Source: Campylobacter concisus
GTDB lineage: Bacteria > Campylobacterota > Campylobacteria > Campylobacterales > Campylobacteraceae
Length of the DNA: 64,000 bases
NCBI RefSeq assembly: GCF_002165775.1
Contig: NZ_NDYP01000003.1
Coordinates: forward strand, 248,001-312,000
Reading direction: 5' to 3'
Part shown: in pieces, positions 10,377 to 19,437 of the stretch
Numbering within the stretch: the stretch's first letter is position 1
Layout: each line of letters starts with the position of its first letter
The notes under the pieces: model-generated
Told to the model about the DNA's origin: nothing
The model's input: the letters and a program-made list of their open reading frames with translations, nothing else
Databases searched by the model: none
Program-made: the position numbers and the translations under genes

Positions 10377-12410
10377 ATGCCTTTATCTAGGTTAAACAAA
10401 GAACAATACACCGCCGCAACTGCGCCATTTGGACACAATCTCATCATCGCTTCAGCTGGCACTGGCAAGACTAGCACGATCGTCGCGCGCATCGCCCATC
10501 TTTTAAATTTAGGCGTAAAGCCAGAGAAAATTTTGCTTCTAACTTTCACCAACAAAGCAGCGAGCGAGATGATAGAGCGTTTAAATAGGTATTTTGACAA
10601 GCAAATCACCTCCAAAATCACCGCAGGCACCTTTCACTCGGTCTCATTTTCGCTTTTAAAAAGCCTTGATAAAGGCGTCACGCTAAAGCAGCCAAGCGAG
10701 CTAAAGACGCTTTTAAAAAGTCTTGTTGAGAGGCGTAAATTTTACCACTTAAGCGACGTCAAGCCTTATGGCGGAGCCTATCTATATGATCTTTACTCGC
10801 TATTTCAAAACAGCGAACAAGGCACAACTTTTGGCAAATGGATAAGCGATAAGAGCGAAGAGCAGGGCGTTTATGCTGAAATTTATGAAGATGTTTTAGA
10901 AGAGTTTGAGGCCGAAAAGGCTAAATTTTCTTATGCTGATTTTAACGACCTTCTCATAAAAATGCGCGATGAGCTAAAAAAGGGAGCAAATTTAGCTTAT
11001 GATGAAATTTTGATCGATGAGTATCAAGACACAAACACGCTTCAAGGTAGCCTCATAGACGCATTTGCGACGAAGAGCCTATTTTGCGTGGGCGATTTTG
11101 ACCAGAGCATTTACGCATTTAACGGCGCAAATATCGAGATCATTGGCTCATTTAAAGATCGCTTTCCAAACGCAAATATCTACGCTTTAAATGTAAATTA
11201 CCGCTCAAGCTCAAGCATACTTGCCCTTGCAAACAAGGTCATAAATAACAATCCAAGGCTTTATGAAAAGCACCTCACAGTTAGTCGCGAGGGGAATTTT
11301 AAGCCTCCAAGGCTACTTGTCTATAACGAGCTTTTTGATCAGTATCAAAATATCGCCGACATCATCTCGCTCTCGCCATTTAATAGAGAAAATATCGCCA
11401 TAATTTTTAGAAACAACTCATCAGCAGACGGCATCGAAGTCGCGCTAAAAGAGCGAGGCATCAGCTCAAAGCGAAAGGGTGGGGTGAGCTTCTTTGAGAG
11501 TCGCGAGATCAAGGCACTCATCGATATCATGGGAATTTATGTCAATCCAAAAGATATAATGGCATTTATTCACATCTGCGAATATGCAAAGGGCGTTGGT
11601 AGCGCAGTTAGCAAAGAAATTTTTGACGCACTTCTTAAGCTTGGGCATGGAAATTTGATAAAAGGGATAGTTGAGCCAGATGATAGCGTAAATATCTCAT
11701 CAAATAAAAGGCGAAACTACCAGCTAGGCCTTTTTGACGACCTTGATGAATTTGCCGAGGTTTCAAGGTTTTCCAAGCTTGGCTTTAGCGATAAATTCCT
11801 AGGCCACCCAGTGCTAAAACTACAAAAGCTAAGTGAGAGTGGGGCACAGTTTTTATATGAAATTTACAACTTTTTAAAGGGCATGAGAAATATCTCAAAG
11901 CCAGCTACGATGATAAACGAGATAAAAACTAGCAAAATTTACTCGTTAATCGTCGAAAACATCAGCACAAAAAGGGCAACTTTAAAAAATGGCAACGTCG
12001 ATCTAGCTCTAAAAGAAGAGGTTAAAGAGCGCATAATGGCAAAGAGCGTGGTGCTAAGCGAGCTAGCTAAAAAATATCAAGATATCAGTAAATTTTACAA
12101 CTTCTTAGCCCTTGGCAGCAACGAGATGAGCGAAGGGCAGGGCGTTAGTCTACTTAGCGTGCATGCGAGCAAGGGGCTTGAGTTTGACCAAGTTTTTATC
12201 GTAGATCTCGCGCAAAACCGCTTTCCAAATTTAAAGCTAATGAGCATGGGCGGCAGCCTAGAAGAAGAGAGGCGGCTCTTTTATGTAGCAGTAACTAGAG
12301 CAAAAGACGAGCTATATCTTAGCTACGCAAAATACGACAAGATAAAGAAGGTGACCTATCAGCCAAGTAGGTTTTTGATAGAGGCTGGCATGGCAAAAGA
12401 GGAAGCTTAA
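10377..12410 (+). CDS. UvrD/Rep-family ATP-dependent DNA helicase
   Basis: Superfamily 1A 3'-5' helicase, 677 residues. Motif I is ASAGTGKTST (about residues 29-38). Motif Ia is TFTNKAASEM and motif II is DEYQDTN (about 218). Motif III is GDFDQSIYAFNGA, motif V is VHASKGLEFD (about 590) and motif VI is FYVAVTRAKDELY (about 641). The length matches Rep/PcrA/UvrD proteins. The start ATG at 10377 follows GAGGAAACA. Campylobacter genomes usually carry more than one UvrD-like helicase, so no symbol is given; this one could act at stalled forks or in repair. It is transcribed away from pbpC and precedes macA by 53 bases. Confidence 0.9.
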   Translation: MPLSRLNKEQYTAATAPFGHNLIIASAGTGKTSTIVARIAHLLNLGVKPEKILLLTFTNKAASEMIERLNRYFDKQITSKITAGTFHSVSFSLLKSLDKGVTLKQPSELKTLLKSLVERRKFYHLSDVKPYGGAYLYDLYSLFQNSEQGTTFGKWISDKSEEQGVYAEIYEDVLEEFEAEKAKFSYADFNDLLIKMRDELKKGANLAYDEILIDEYQDTNTLQGSLIDAFATKSLFCVGDFDQSIYAFNGANIEIIGSFKDRFPNANIYALNVNYRSSSSILALANKVINNNPRLYEKHLTVSREGNFKPPRLLVYNELFDQYQNIADIISLSPFNRENIAIIFRNNSSADGIEVALKERGISSKRKGGVSFFESREIKALIDIMGIYVNPKDIMAFIHICEYAKGVGSAVSKEIFDALLKLGHGNLIKGIVEPDDSVNISSNKRRNYQLGLFDDLDEFAEVSRFSKLGFSDKFLGHPVLKLQKLSESGAQFLYEIYNFLKGMRNISKPATMINEIKTSKIYSLIVENISTKRATLKNGNVDLALKEEVKERIMAKSVVLSELAKKYQDISKFYNFLALGSNEMSEGQGVSLLSVHASKGLEFDQVFIVDLAQNRFPNLKLMSMGGSLEEERRLFYVAVTRAKDELYLSYAKYDKIKKVTYQPSRFLIEAGMAKEEA

Positions 12411-12441
12411 AGAGTATTTACTCTTGTGAAGTAAAATTTAC
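12410..12441. promoter_or_regulatory. Two short palindromes in front of macA
   Basis: AAGAGTA-TT-TACTCTT (12410-12425) is a perfect 7-bp inverted repeat with a 2-base centre, and GTAAAATTTAC (12431-12441) is a second palindrome 5 bases later. They fill the gap between the helicase stop and macA. They could be an operator for a regulator of the efflux operon, or the first could be a weak helicase terminator. No T-run follows. Confidence 0.35.
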
Positions 12442-12463
12442 CAATTTTTTACAAAGAGAAGTA

Positions 12464-13657
12464 ATGAAAAAATCTAAAATTTTAATAATCCTGCTTATTT
12501 TAGGCGTCGGTGGATATTTTATCTATGATAATTTTTTTAAGATAAAAGATGAAAAGGTGGAATTTATCACCAAAAAGGCAAAAAGGGGATCATTTAGCAA
12601 AAAGGTCGATGCAACTGGAGAAATTTTCGCTACCGAGCTAATCGACGTGGGAGCTCAGGTGAGCGGTCAGATAAAAAAGCTATACGTTAAGCTTGGAGAT
12701 CAGGTAAAAAAGGGCGATATGATCGCAAGTATCGATAGCTCGACCCAGCAAAATAGCATAGACAATAAAGAAGCACAGCTTACCATCTACAAAGCTCAAC
12801 TTGAAAGCGCAAAAGTGGCTCTAAATATCGCTAAAACGCAGTTTGATAGAGAAAATGCACTATTTTCTAAAAATGCCACCTCAAAGCAAGAATTTGAAAG
12901 CGCAAAAAACATATATAGTGCAAATAGCGCCAAAATAAAGGAGCTTGAAGCTCAGATAAAACAGACAAATATTGAGCTAAGCACAGCTAAGATAAATTTA
13001 GGCTACACAAAGATCACCGCCCCAAGAGATGGCACCGTAGTAAGCGTGCAGGTTGAAGAGGGACAGACTGTAAATGCCAACCAAACTACACCAACTATCG
13101 TAAAAATCGCAGATCTTAGCTATGTCAAGATGAAGATGCAAATAGCCGAGGGCGACATCACAAAGATAAAAGTTGGCACGCCAGTTGAATACTCGATCCT
13201 CTCTGAGCCAACGAAAAAATTTCAAACAACGGTTAGTTCGATTGACCCTGGCTTAACGACATTAAGCGATGGTAGCTACGGCTCTAGCAGTAGTAGCAAA
13301 TCCACAAGCTCAAGCACTTCAAGCAACTCAGCTGTTTATTATTACGCGCAAAGCATAGTTGAAAATAAAGATAAAATTTTAAGAATAGGCATGACAACGC
13401 AAAATGAACTCTTAATAGCAAACGTAAAGGACGCTATCATCGTGCCAAGCATCGGCATCAAAAGAGATGAAAACGGCACATTTGTCTATATTTTAAAAGA
13501 CGGCAAAGCAGTAAAAACAGCGGTCAAAACCGGTATAAAAGACAACCTAGATACGCAAATAATTAGTGGCGTAAATGAGGGTGATGAGATCATCACATCA
13601 CAAGGCTCAGCAAGCGAGATAGCCAAGATGATCGAAAAAGAAAATAAGAAGTTTTAA
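12464..13657 (+). CDS. macA: MacA-like periplasmic adaptor of a tripartite efflux system
   Basis: Membrane-fusion protein linking the MacB ABC transporter to an outer-membrane channel. 397 residues: an N-terminal membrane anchor (about 5-22), a lipoyl/barrel-sandwich half (GAQVSGQIKKLYVKLGDQVKKGD), a long alpha-hairpin coiled coil (about 95-180), the second lipoyl half (INLGYTKITAPRDGTV) and a beta-barrel/membrane-proximal domain. A serine-rich low-complexity insert lies at about residues 268-290 (a run such as SSSSSKSTSSSTSS), which is unusual for MacA. The stop codon abuts the macB start, so translation is coupled. In C. jejuni a comparable macA-macB-tolC set exists, recalled from knowledge. 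Confidence 0.9.
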   Translation: MKKSKILIILLILGVGGYFIYDNFFKIKDEKVEFITKKAKRGSFSKKVDATGEIFATELIDVGAQVSGQIKKLYVKLGDQVKKGDMIASIDSSTQQNSIDNKEAQLTIYKAQLESAKVALNIAKTQFDRENALFSKNATSKQEFESAKNIYSANSAKIKELEAQIKQTNIELSTAKINLGYTKITAPRDGTVVSVQVEEGQTVNANQTTPTIVKIADLSYVKMKMQIAEGDITKIKVGTPVEYSILSEPTKKFQTTVSSIDPGLTTLSDGSYGSSSSSKSTSSSTSSNSAVYYYAQSIVENKDKILRIGMTTQNELLIANVKDAIIVPSIGIKRDENGTFVYILKDGKAVKTAVKTGIKDNLDTQIISGVNEGDEIITSQGSASEIAKMIEKENKKF

Positions 13658-15586
13658 GTGATAAGTCTAAAAAATATCACAAAAAGCTTTAAGCTTGGCG
13701 ATAATGAGATAGAAATTCTTCATGGCATAAATTTAGAGATAAAAAAGGGCGAATTTATAGCCATTATCGGTCAGTCTGGCTCTGGTAAATCAACGCTTAT
13801 GAATATCCTTGGCTGCTTAGATAGCCCAAGTGGCGGGCAGTACCTGCTAGATGGCAAAGATATATCAAAATTTGATAGCGACGCACTTGCTAAGCTTAGG
13901 CGAGATAAATTTGGCTTTATCTTTCAAAGATATAACCTTCTTAGCACAATGAATGCTCTTGAAAACGTCACACTTCCTAGCATTTACGCAGGGGCAAATA
14001 AGAGCGACCGAGAAAAAAGAGGAATGGAGATTTTAGACTCTCTTAGCCTTAGCGAAAAGGCTAAAAATTTACCAAATAAACTCTCAGGCGGACAGCAGCA
14101 AAGGGTCTCCATAGCAAGGGCGCTGATGAATGGTGGCGAGATCATCTTGGCTGATGAGCCAACAGGCGCGCTTGATAGCAAAAGTGGTCTAAGAGTGATG
14201 GAAATTTTAGTGAATCTTTACAAAAAAGGTCACACCATCATCATCGTCACGCACGATCCAAAGATCGCCGAGTACGCGAGCCGTGTGATCGAGATAAAAG
14301 ATGGCAATATCGTAAGTGATAATGTAAGAAATAGTGAAATTTTTGAGGCCAAAAAGCAAACTCAACCAGAAAAGAGCAAATTTACTTATTATAAAGATCA
14401 GCTAATTGAAAGTTTTAAAATGTCGGTAAATGCGATGCTAGCTCATAAATTAAGATCGCTTTTAACGATGCTTGGTATTATCATTGGCATTACGGCAGTC
14501 ATTAGCGTCGTAGCTCTTGGCAAAGGCTCACAGGAGCAAATTTTAGCTGGCATCAGAAAGATCGGTACAAATACGATCGATATCATGCCAGGAAAAGGCT
14601 TTGGCGACATGCTCTCGGGCAGGGTAAAAACGCTCTCTATAAGTGACGCAAATATGCTCTCAAAGCAGTCATTTCTTGACTCAGTCACTCCAAATACAAG
14701 CACTTCAGGCGTACTAACATATGAAAATATCTCCTTAACAGCGACATTAAAAGGTGGTGGAGTAAGGAGCTTTGACGTAAATGGACTAAAGCTAGAAAAA
14801 GGAAGAATTTACGATGATGATGAGGTCTTAAACTCAGATTCTGTCACATTAATAGATCAAAATACCAAAAATAGCATATTTAAAAACGAAGATCCGATCG
14901 GCAAGATCATACTTTTTAATAAAAAGCCACTTCGCATTATAGGCGTTTTGCAAAAAGATGAGTTTAAAATCGGCGATGCTAGCTCACTTAAAATTTATGC
15001 TCCATATACGACTGTGATAAACAAGATAACGGGCGATAAATTTATTAGCTCAATAACCGTAAAAGTAAATGAAAGCGTAAATGCTCAAATCGCAGAAAAG
15101 AGCCTAACTGATCTTTTAACGATAAAACACGGAAAAAAAGACTTTTTTACAAGAAATTCTGATAGCATCAAGCAGACTATCGAAGAGACGATCTCAACCA
15201 TGCGCCTTCTAATATCAAGTATCGCTGTAGTTTCACTAGTAGTTGGTGGCATAGGCGTGATGAATATCATGCTAGTCTCGGTCACCGAGCGCACCAAAGA
15301 GATAGGCATCAAAATGGCGATCGGAGCCAGACAGAGCAACATCTTGCAGCAGTTTTTGATAGAGGCGGTGCTACTTTGCTTAATTGGCGGAGCTATTGGT
15401 ATAGCCTTTTCTTACGCGATCGGCTACATATTTAATAACTTTTTAGATGGCTTTAGCATGATCTTTTCAAATGGCTCGATCGTGCTTGCGCTTGTTACGT
15501 CGATGGCTATTGGTATCATCTTTGGCTATATGCCAGCTAAAAATGCCTCAAAACTAAATCCAATAGATGCGCTTTCAAGGGAGTAA
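13658..15586 (+). CDS. macB: MacB-type ABC transporter, ATPase-permease fusion
   Basis: Inner-membrane mechanotransmission ABC transporter, 642 residues. The N-terminal ATPase domain (about 1-230) has Walker A GQSGSGKST, the signature LSGGQQQRV, Walker B IILADEP and the switch histidine in IIVTHD. The first transmembrane segment is at about 268-290 and is followed by the periplasmic MacB core domain. The FtsX-type membrane domain with three segments is at about 515-635 (GIGVMNIMLVSVTERTKEIG is the family phrase). The start is GTG immediately after the macA TAA. It would pass substrates from the periplasm through MacA and the TolC-like protein; likely substrates are macrolides, peptides or lipoproteins, which the sequence does not decide. 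Confidence 0.94.
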   Translation: MISLKNITKSFKLGDNEIEILHGINLEIKKGEFIAIIGQSGSGKSTLMNILGCLDSPSGGQYLLDGKDISKFDSDALAKLRRDKFGFIFQRYNLLSTMNALENVTLPSIYAGANKSDREKRGMEILDSLSLSEKAKNLPNKLSGGQQQRVSIARALMNGGEIILADEPTGALDSKSGLRVMEILVNLYKKGHTIIIVTHDPKIAEYASRVIEIKDGNIVSDNVRNSEIFEAKKQTQPEKSKFTYYKDQLIESFKMSVNAMLAHKLRSLLTMLGIIIGITAVISVVALGKGSQEQILAGIRKIGTNTIDIMPGKGFGDMLSGRVKTLSISDANMLSKQSFLDSVTPNTSTSGVLTYENISLTATLKGGGVRSFDVNGLKLEKGRIYDDDEVLNSDSVTLIDQNTKNSIFKNEDPIGKIILFNKKPLRIIGVLQKDEFKIGDASSLKIYAPYTTVINKITGDKFISSITVKVNESVNAQIAEKSLTDLLTIKHGKKDFFTRNSDSIKQTIEETISTMRLLISSIAVVSLVVGGIGVMNIMLVSVTERTKEIGIKMAIGARQSNILQQFLIEAVLLCLIGGAIGIAFSYAIGYIFNNFLDGFSMIFSNGSIVLALVTSMAIGIIFGYMPAKNASKLNPIDALSRE

Positions 15587-15587
15587 T

Positions 15588-16934
15588 ATGAAATTTCTAA
15601 GCTTAGCTTTAGTACTTGTTTTAAGCGGCTGCGCCGTTAAAAACATAGATGAAAACTACAAGCAAATTTTACTTGAAGATAACGCCAGCAGGGAGCTAAA
15701 TTTAAACACTTCTTGGTGGAAAGAGTATCATCAAAGCTACCTTGATGAGCTTGTAGAACTTGCGCTTAAAAATAACACTGACCTTGCAAAAGCAGCTATA
15801 AATGTAAATAAAGTGCTCGCTCAAGCTGGCATTTTAGAGGCAAATTTAATCCCAAGCTTTAACGCTGGCATCGAGGCTGGAAGTAGCAAAAACATAAAAG
15901 ATGGTAGTGATTCTAGCAGAAATTTTGGTTCAAGCATAGGGCTTAGCTACGAGCTTGACCTTTGGCAAAAGCTAGCAAATAGCAAAGATGCAGCGATGTT
16001 TGAAGCAGAGGCTACCAAATTTGATCTGGAGGCTAGCAAACTAAGTGTGATAAACTCCGTGACAGATGCCTATTTTCAGATCCTATATCTAAATGAAAAC
16101 ATCAAAACTTATGAGCAAATTTTAGAAATTTATAATGAGTTAATTAAGATAGTCGGGCTTAAATTTGAGCTTGGCAAAGAGGAGGCGCTAAGCCTAAAAC
16201 AGATAAATTCACAGCTTTTAAACGCTCAAAATAAGATAGAAAATGCCAAAAAAGAGCTAGTCGTAGCCAAGAAAATGCTTAGGATTTTGCTAAATGAGAG
16301 GCCGGATTTTGAGCTTAAATTTGAAGACCTCATACTAAGTCCCGTTAAAAGAGTGGGCGTTGATCTAGACGTGCCAACAAGCGCCATAGCAAACCGCCCT
16401 GATCTAAGAGCGGCCATTTACCGTATAGAAGAGGGCATCCTAAGCTATAAAGCTAGTCAAAAAGATTTTTATCCAAGCATCACGCTAGGAGCGAGCCTCA
16501 AAAGTAGTTCAAGTACAAAAGAGGGCGCATTTAGCCTTAAATTTCTAAATGGCAACGTCGCTTTAAATTTACCATTTTTAAACTACTCTAAACTAAAGTC
16601 AAATTTGAAAGTAAGCGAGGTAAATTTTGAGCTTGCAAAACTAAACTACATAAGCACTCTAAATAGCGCATTAAACGAAATAGACGCATTTTACAAAGGC
16701 TATCTAAACGACGAAGCGCTGCTTATAAACTATCAAGAGCAGATAAAAAACTACGAGGAAATTTCAAAAATTTACGAGCTAAAATACTCTTATGGCAAGG
16801 TTGAGTTAAAGCAGTTTTTAGAGGCAAAAAATAGTGAGCTAGAGGCTAAAATAGGGCTATTAAAAGTAAAATACATGCTTTTACAAGACGAGCTAAATAT
16901 CTACAAAGCCATGGCAGGCAAATTTAATAGGTAA
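15588..16934 (+). CDS. TolC/NodT-type outer-membrane efflux lipoprotein
   Basis: Outer-membrane channel of the MacAB system. I start it at ATG 15588, just after the macB stop, because AAGGGAG lies 5 bases upstream and the product then begins with a lipoprotein signal (MKFLSLALVLVLSGC) with Cys15 as the acylation site; a reading from 15567 would hide the signal peptide. 448 residues with two outer-membrane efflux repeats rich in long alpha-helices, the expected length for the NodT family. The Ala/Leu-rich helical hairpins and the phrase NRPDLRAA (family signature region) support the call. It forms one operon with macA and macB. Confidence 0.9.
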   Translation: MKFLSLALVLVLSGCAVKNIDENYKQILLEDNASRELNLNTSWWKEYHQSYLDELVELALKNNTDLAKAAINVNKVLAQAGILEANLIPSFNAGIEAGSSKNIKDGSDSSRNFGSSIGLSYELDLWQKLANSKDAAMFEAEATKFDLEASKLSVINSVTDAYFQILYLNENIKTYEQILEIYNELIKIVGLKFELGKEEALSLKQINSQLLNAQNKIENAKKELVVAKKMLRILLNERPDFELKFEDLILSPVKRVGVDLDVPTSAIANRPDLRAAIYRIEEGILSYKASQKDFYPSITLGASLKSSSSTKEGAFSLKFLNGNVALNLPFLNYSKLKSNLKVSEVNFELAKLNYISTLNSALNEIDAFYKGYLNDEALLINYQEQIKNYEEISKIYELKYSYGKVELKQFLEAKNSELEAKIGLLKVKYMLLQDELNIYKAMAGKFNR

Positions 16935-16938
16935 ATTT

Positions 16939-17430
16939 ATGAGCTCGGCTTGGGACTATGAGGCAAATGCGTGTAGCAGTGATGGCAAATTTAGCGCCAA
17001 ATTTGAAGGCTATGAGGTCGCTATGGGCGCTCCAACCCTTGGCGAGCTACGACTTTTTATAAATAGCAAGCACTGTCTAAAATTAAAAAATGAGCCTTCA
17101 AACCACGAAAAAAGACTATCAAATTTTGATCAAAATTTAGTTAAAGATGACGATGCGCTTCAAATTTTACTTAGCGAAAGGGCGACTGCTTGCTTTTTGT
17201 TTTCAGAGGACTCTAAATTTCTAGCTTTTTCTGAATGGACGGCAGATAAAATGCAGATCGTAAAGGTAGTGCACCTAGCCGATATGAGCATAAAAACTGA
17301 TAATAGGCGCAAAAGAGTAGTGGAATTTCTCTCATTTAATGATGGCTTGCTTGAAATTTTAGACTCGCCGATCTTTATGCCTAAAAACTACACACTGGAT
17401 ATCCGCACACTTTTTGACGATAAAATTTAA
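16939..17430 (+). CDS. Unrecognised protein, 163 residues, at the end of the macAB operon
   Basis: I do not recognise the family. It starts 4 bases after the TolC-like gene with an AGGTAA motif upstream, so it is probably co-transcribed. There is no signal peptide and no membrane segment, so it is likely cytoplasmic. The sequence is mixed alpha/beta with two internal cysteines (residues 12 and 46) and a possible beta-rich core (ATACFLFSEDSKFLAFSEW). Codon use matches its neighbours. A link to efflux is only suggested by position. Confidence 0.7.
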   Translation: MSSAWDYEANACSSDGKFSAKFEGYEVAMGAPTLGELRLFINSKHCLKLKNEPSNHEKRLSNFDQNLVKDDDALQILLSERATACFLFSEDSKFLAFSEWTADKMQIVKVVHLADMSIKTDNRRKRVVEFLSFNDGLLEILDSPIFMPKNYTLDIRTLFDDKI

Positions 17431-17942
17431 TTCTTGAGCGAGCGCTTTATGTACATTTATCGCAGTTTTTGCAAGGTTAGTGCTCTGCGCTTAAAAGCAA
17501 GAACCACAAACTCCAAAGATAGCTCTTGCTCACTTTTTCAAAATAGGGTAGATCAAATTTTAAGTTATATATAAGATAAATACAAATTTCACATTTTTTG
17601 AAAAGTGTAAAATTTAACTAATTTTCTTACAAATATTTTTATGTCAAATTTAATGGATAAATTATAATCATACAAAAGATAAAATCCAAAATAAGCCTAT
17701 AAATCAACATTTAAATTCATATAAAAGAAAAAATAAGAAAATTAAAATAACAATTTGAAAATTATAGTTTTCAATACAAATATATAAAAAAGCTTGTATT
17801 TTACCTTTTAACATATTCATATAAGTAGTATTATGCTTTTAAAATTATCTTTTTAAAATGAAAGTCGTATTTGATTTTTTGAAAACTTACAACATTTAGA
17901 AGTAAGTTTTCAAAAATTAGAAGTTTTATAAGATTGTAGATT
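17431..17942. other. 512-base non-coding gap with two hairpins
   Basis: Between the unknown gene and yqeY (convergent) I see no convincing gene. The first 110 bases are less AT-rich and can fold: TGAGCGAGCGCT (17435-17446) pairs with AGCTCTTGCTCA (17521-17532) with one mismatch and one G-U, closing a domain with inner hairpins and followed by CTTTTTC. The middle is very AT-rich. A perfect 15-bp inverted repeat lies at 17876-17890/17902-17916, before the yqeY stop. Confidence 0.55.
17876..17916. terminator. Long hairpin between convergent transcripts
   Basis: TTTTTGAAAACTTAC pairs perfectly with GTAAGTTTTCAAAAA (15 bp, 11-base loop), 26 bases beyond the yqeY stop. The T5 and A5 ends allow it to work as a terminator on either strand, ending the yqeY message and any read-through from the macAB operon. 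Confidence 0.6.
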
Positions 17943-18374
17943 TTAAGCCAAAAGCTCTTTTGCGATCATACTTATGCGTTTTGCTTCAGCACTTGCTCCT
18001 ATCTCATCTTTTGCCATTTTCATTACGGCACCTAAATTTTTGCCAGCTCTTTCAATAATCTTTTTTATTTTCTCTTTAAGCTCTTCATCACTTAGTTGTG
18101 CTGGCAAATATGCCTTAATAAGCTCAATCTCACCCTGCTCTTTTTTAGCCAAATCCTCTCTAGTACCTTTTATATAAAGCTCAACCGAGTCAGCCCTCTT
18201 TTTGATCTCCTTTTGAAGTAGCGGAAGTACCACTTCATCAGTCATTTCAATCCTTTGATCGACTTCGACCTGCTTAAGTGCTGCATTTAGCGTTCTTAAA
18301 GTATCTCTTTTAAACTCATCTTTTGCCTTCATAGCCTCTTTTATATCAGCTAAAATTTGCTCTCTTATACTCAT
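17943..18374 (-). CDS. yqeY: GatB/YqeY domain protein
   Basis: 143-residue all-helical protein of the YqeY family, related to the C-terminal tRNA-binding tail of GatB. Typical features are the opening MSIREQILADIKEAMKAKDE, the central KEIKKRADSVELY and the end QLSDEELKEKI followed by a small second helical domain. The biochemical role is poorly defined, probably tRNA- or amidotransferase-related. The length is normal. It lies 30 bases after the ppx-like gene on the same strand and is probably co-transcribed with it. Confidence 0.9.
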   Translation of the reverse strand: MSIREQILADIKEAMKAKDEFKRDTLRTLNAALKQVEVDQRIEMTDEVVLPLLQKEIKKRADSVELYIKGTREDLAKKEQGEIELIKAYLPAQLSDEELKEKIKKIIERAGKNLGAVMKMAKDEIGASAEAKRISMIAKELLA

Positions 18375-18404
18375 TTCCTCTCCTTTAAATTTTTGAAATA
18401 TTAA

Positions 18405-19307
18405 CTAAAAATTTGTGATAATTTCTTGAAATTTTCCTTGCAGATAGGCCACCCCAACACCCTCTCTAAGCCCATCGTCAATAACTAAAAATTTTGCTTC
18501 TTGCCCGATTAAAAGCTCCTCTAAAAGCAAGGTTCCAGCGATGAGCGGATACTTTCTGCTTCTTCCAACCGCCACATCAGCGCTCTTATCGTCCATCTTT
18601 AAAAGCTCATTTACAAACCAGGCAAGATCATCATCTCTAAGCTCATATCCGCTTACTTTTTTTGGATCATAGTTCTCGTAGTTAAGTCCTAGTCGTAGCG
18701 CTGCGATAGTAGTTGGTACGCCAGAAGTCAGCACGATAAATTTATTTTTTAAGCTATTTAAAAATTCTCTTGCATCTTTTGTATAAAATTTTGCATTTTT
18801 TTGCATCAGATCAAGCGTTTTAAATTTCTCAAAAAATGTAATAATGCCAAATTTAAAACTCATAAAATTTCCATTTTCACCAATCTCTGAACTTGCTCCA
18901 CCGATGTCAATGATGCTAAAATTATCATTGATTCCAAGCTTTTTAAAAGCATTTTGAACACCCAAAAATGTAAGCTTTGCTTCTGCTTTACCACCGATGA
19001 TGTGAAAATTTATGTCAAATTTCTCTCTTATCTCGCTAAAAATTTTCCCGCTATTTGACGCTACCCTAAAAGCCTCAGTCGCAACCGCAATACACTTAAA
19101 TTTAGAAAAATCAAATTTACTTTTAGCCTCTGTTATCGCTTCAAAGAGCCTATTTTTGGACTCATCTGCTATCTTGCCACTTTCATTTAGCCCTCTAGCA
19201 GCTCCTACTATCTTTTCATAAATTTGCTCATTACTAAAGCCATTTTGTTCTTTTTTGACAAGTGCTACGCGAAATGTGTTTGAGCCAAGATCGATCGCTA
19301 TAACCAA
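18405..19307 (-). CDS. Ppx/GppA family phosphatase
   Basis: Exopolyphosphatase / pppGpp phosphatase family of the ASKHA ATPase fold, 300 residues, so only the catalytic core is present and the longer C-terminal HD-like domain of E. coli Ppx is absent. Visible motifs are phosphate 1 IDLGSNTFRVALV (about 4-16), the glycine-rich IDIGGASSEIG (about 137-147) and the late LLLEELL region. Short Ppx/GppA proteins are normal in Campylobacter. The sequence cannot separate polyphosphate from pppGpp as substrate. The upstream gap shared with the phosphate transporter contains ATGATA-N6-TATCAT (19343-19360), a small inverted repeat of unknown role. Confidence 0.88.
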   Translation of the reverse strand: MVIAIDLGSNTFRVALVKKEQNGFSNEQIYEKIVGAARGLNESGKIADESKNRLFEAITEAKSKFDFSKFKCIAVATEAFRVASNSGKIFSEIREKFDINFHIIGGKAEAKLTFLGVQNAFKKLGINDNFSIIDIGGASSEIGENGNFMSFKFGIITFFEKFKTLDLMQKNAKFYTKDAREFLNSLKNKFIVLTSGVPTTIAALRLGLNYENYDPKKVSGYELRDDDLAWFVNELLKMDDKSADVAVGRSRKYPLIAGTLLLEELLIGQEAKFLVIDDGLREGVGVAYLQGKFQEIITNF

Positions 19308-19401
19308 AATTTATCCTTAAAAATTTTTGCAGATTCTAACATATGATAATTTAGTATCATTTAAAGTTGAAAAATTCTAAAAACTTTAATATTTTTCAAG
19401 A

Positions 19402-19407
19402 TATAAT
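19402..19407 (+). promoter_or_regulatory. -10 box of the Pit transporter gene
   Basis: TATAAT in a T-rich context (TTTTTCAAGA just upstream), 30 bases before the TTG start. This fits the epsilonproteobacterial sigma70 pattern in which the -35 box is poorly conserved. Confidence 0.5.
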
Positions 19408-19437
19408 CCCTATCAAAAACCTTATAAGGGGGCTTGA

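Noticed and set aside
10298..10630. 110-codon open frame antisense to the helicase start
   Set aside because: It lies over the helicase 5' end and the pbpC promoter; composition is that of a reversed coding strand and there is no ribosome site.
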